Position numbers and translations under genes: made by a program | In this document: piece by piece, positions 13,653 to 14,613 of the stretch | Position numbering within the stretch: the stretch's first letter is position 1 | Layout: the number at the start of each line of letters is the position of its first letter | Notes under the pieces: generated by a model | Seen by the model: the letters and a program-made list of their open reading frames with translations, nothing else | What the model was told of the DNA's origin: nothing | Database searches by the model: none | DNA from: Lentisphaeria bacterium | Lineage (GTDB): Bacteria > Verrucomicrobiota > Lentisphaeria > Oligosphaerales > Oligosphaeraceae | Assembly (NCBI GenBank): GCA_024405235.1 | Contig: JAKSPA010000015.1 | Location: forward strand, 1 to 14,613 | DNA length: 14,613 bases | Reading direction: 5' to 3'

Positions 13653-14613
13653 ATGAGAAACGGAAAATACTGCGCGGGCGTCATAGGCATGCGTATGGGA
13701 AACTACCATTGCGCGGCCTATGAAGAAAACGCCGATTGCATTCTTGACGCGATTTGCGACATCCACGAAGACTACCTGCAGGAAAAGCAGAAGGAACACA
13801 ACGTCCGACTCGTCACGACAGACTATCGCGACATTGTCAACGATCCAGAGATAGACATCATTTCCGTCGCATCTCCTGACTACTTCCATGCAGAACACTG
13901 CATCGCCGCGCTCAAGGCAGGAAAGCACGTGATCTGCGAAAAACCGCTCACGCTTTCACTTGAAGAAGCCAAGGCGATCATCGAAGAGTCAAAGCGCTCC
14001 AAGGGCAAGTTCATGATCGGACAGGTCTGCCGCTACGCACCAGGCTTCGTACAGGCAAAACAACTCATCGACCAGGGCCTCATCGGTGATCTTTACTTCG
14101 TGGAAAGCGAATACGCACACAACTACAATCACGCGAAAGGCATCGACAACTGGCGCATAGATGCCAGACGCGATCCCTTCATCGGCGGCGGCTGCCACGC
14201 CGTCGACCTCCTGCGCTGGATCGCAGGCGAAATGACGGAAGTCAGCGCATATTCCAACCACAAGTGCCTGACCGACTGGCCTGTCAACGACTGCACTGTC
14301 GCAATCTACAAGTTCGCATCTGGCGCAATCGGAAAGGTATTCGTCTCTATCGGCTGCAATCGACCATACACCATGCGCTCGTGCTTCTACGGAACCAAAG
14401 GCACCATCATCTGCGACAACACCAGTCCAGAACTCAGCCTCTGCTCCAATGTCCTCATGCCTTCCGGCAGCAGCGTGGTCAAGATTCCAGTCGACATCGC
14501 CAGCCACAACATCTCTGCCGAAATCAACGAATTCGTGGATTGCATCAAGAACGACAAGCCAGTCGTGACCGACATCTACGAAGGGACACGTACAATCGCC
14601 GCAGCAATGGCCG
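13653..14613 (+). CDS. Gfo/Idh/MocA-family oxidoreductase, 3' truncated by window edge
   Basis: The ATG at 13653 opens a frame that stays open to the end of the window (320 residues visible). The N-terminal Rossmann domain has GVIGMRMGNYH (9-19) in place of the usual GxGxxG, then DYRDIVNDPEIDIISVASPDYFH, and the family hallmark CEKPL (E96-K97-P98). The C-terminal domain carries GGGCHAVDLLRW (178-189), with His182 and Asp185 at the catalytic-site positions. These enzymes are NAD(P)-dependent oxidoreductases of sugars, inositols and related compounds; the substrate cannot be told. It follows the terminator after the aldolase-SDR gene by about 25 nt, has no clear Shine-Dalgarno, and no promoter was recognised. 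Context suggests carbohydrate catabolism. Confidence 0.9.
   Translation, partial: MRNGKYCAGVIGMRMGNYHCAAYEENADCILDAICDIHEDYLQEKQKEHNVRLVTTDYRDIVNDPEIDIISVASPDYFHAEHCIAALKAGKHVICEKPLTLSLEEAKAIIEESKRSKGKFMIGQVCRYAPGFVQAKQLIDQGLIGDLYFVESEYAHNYNHAKGIDNWRIDARRDPFIGGGCHAVDLLRWIAGEMTEVSAYSNHKCLTDWPVNDCTVAIYKFASGAIGKVFVSIGCNRPYTMRSCFYGTKGTIICDNTSPELSLCSNVLMPSGSSVVKIPVDIASHNISAEINEFVDCIKNDKPVVTDIYEGTRTIAAAMA

Noticed and set aside
1..14613. CRISPR arrays, tRNA or rRNA genes, insertion sequences, or prophage genes.
   Set aside because: No regularly spaced repeats, cloverleaf, transposase or phage-like genes were seen on either strand.

Overview
The window is wholly coding-dense on the + strand and carries eleven genes, the first and last cut by the window edges. 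The style is that of a Gram-negative bacterium of the PVC superphylum, most likely Lentisphaerota (Victivallales-like) or a close relative. This is an inference from gene content: an excisionase-type HTH fused to a PTS EIIA domain, a compact pilB-pilB-pilT-pilC set without the usual pilMNOPQ neighbours, a very divergent FtsA/FtsZ pair, and sugar genes (class II aldolase-SDR fusion, Gfo/Idh/MocA oxidoreductase). No ribosomal or other marker gene is present to settle it.

Region 1 (2-2314) is a tightly packed operon end: a TPR protein (5' cut), an exported calcineurin-like phosphoesterase starting in an ATGA overlap, and a HTH-EIIA(Ntr)-like regulator overlapping it by 26 nt. Region 2 (2315-2637) is an AT-rich gap with several inverted repeats, two of which compete for the same arm. 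It probably holds the end of the upstream transcript and the promoter/leader of the pilus operon.

Region 3 (2638-8494) is a type IV pilus / type II secretion-like motor operon: two tandem paralogous GspE/PilB assembly ATPases, a PilT retraction ATPase and the PilC/GspF inner-membrane platform. The ATPases would act on the cytoplasmic face of PilC to polymerise and depolymerise pilin. Pilins, secretin and prepilin peptidase must be encoded elsewhere. The operon ends in a 114-nt spacer filled by two strong stem-loops, the second terminator-like.

Region 4 (8609-11636) holds a membrane protein with an HExxH zinc-protease motif, then an FtsA-like actin-fold protein with a C-terminal amphipathic helix, then a short (248 aa) FtsZ-like protein whose GTP-binding and T7 loops are degenerate and whose C-terminal half is largely missing. 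This FtsA/mini-FtsZ pair is the most unusual part of the window. Either it is the division pair of this lineage in a strongly remodelled form, or it is a second, non-division pair.

Region 5 (11644-14613) is sugar metabolism: a RhaD-type aldolase fused to a SrlD-type short-chain dehydrogenase, beginning only 7 nt after the FtsZ-like gene, then a terminator and the start of a Gfo/Idh/MocA dehydrogenase that runs off the window.
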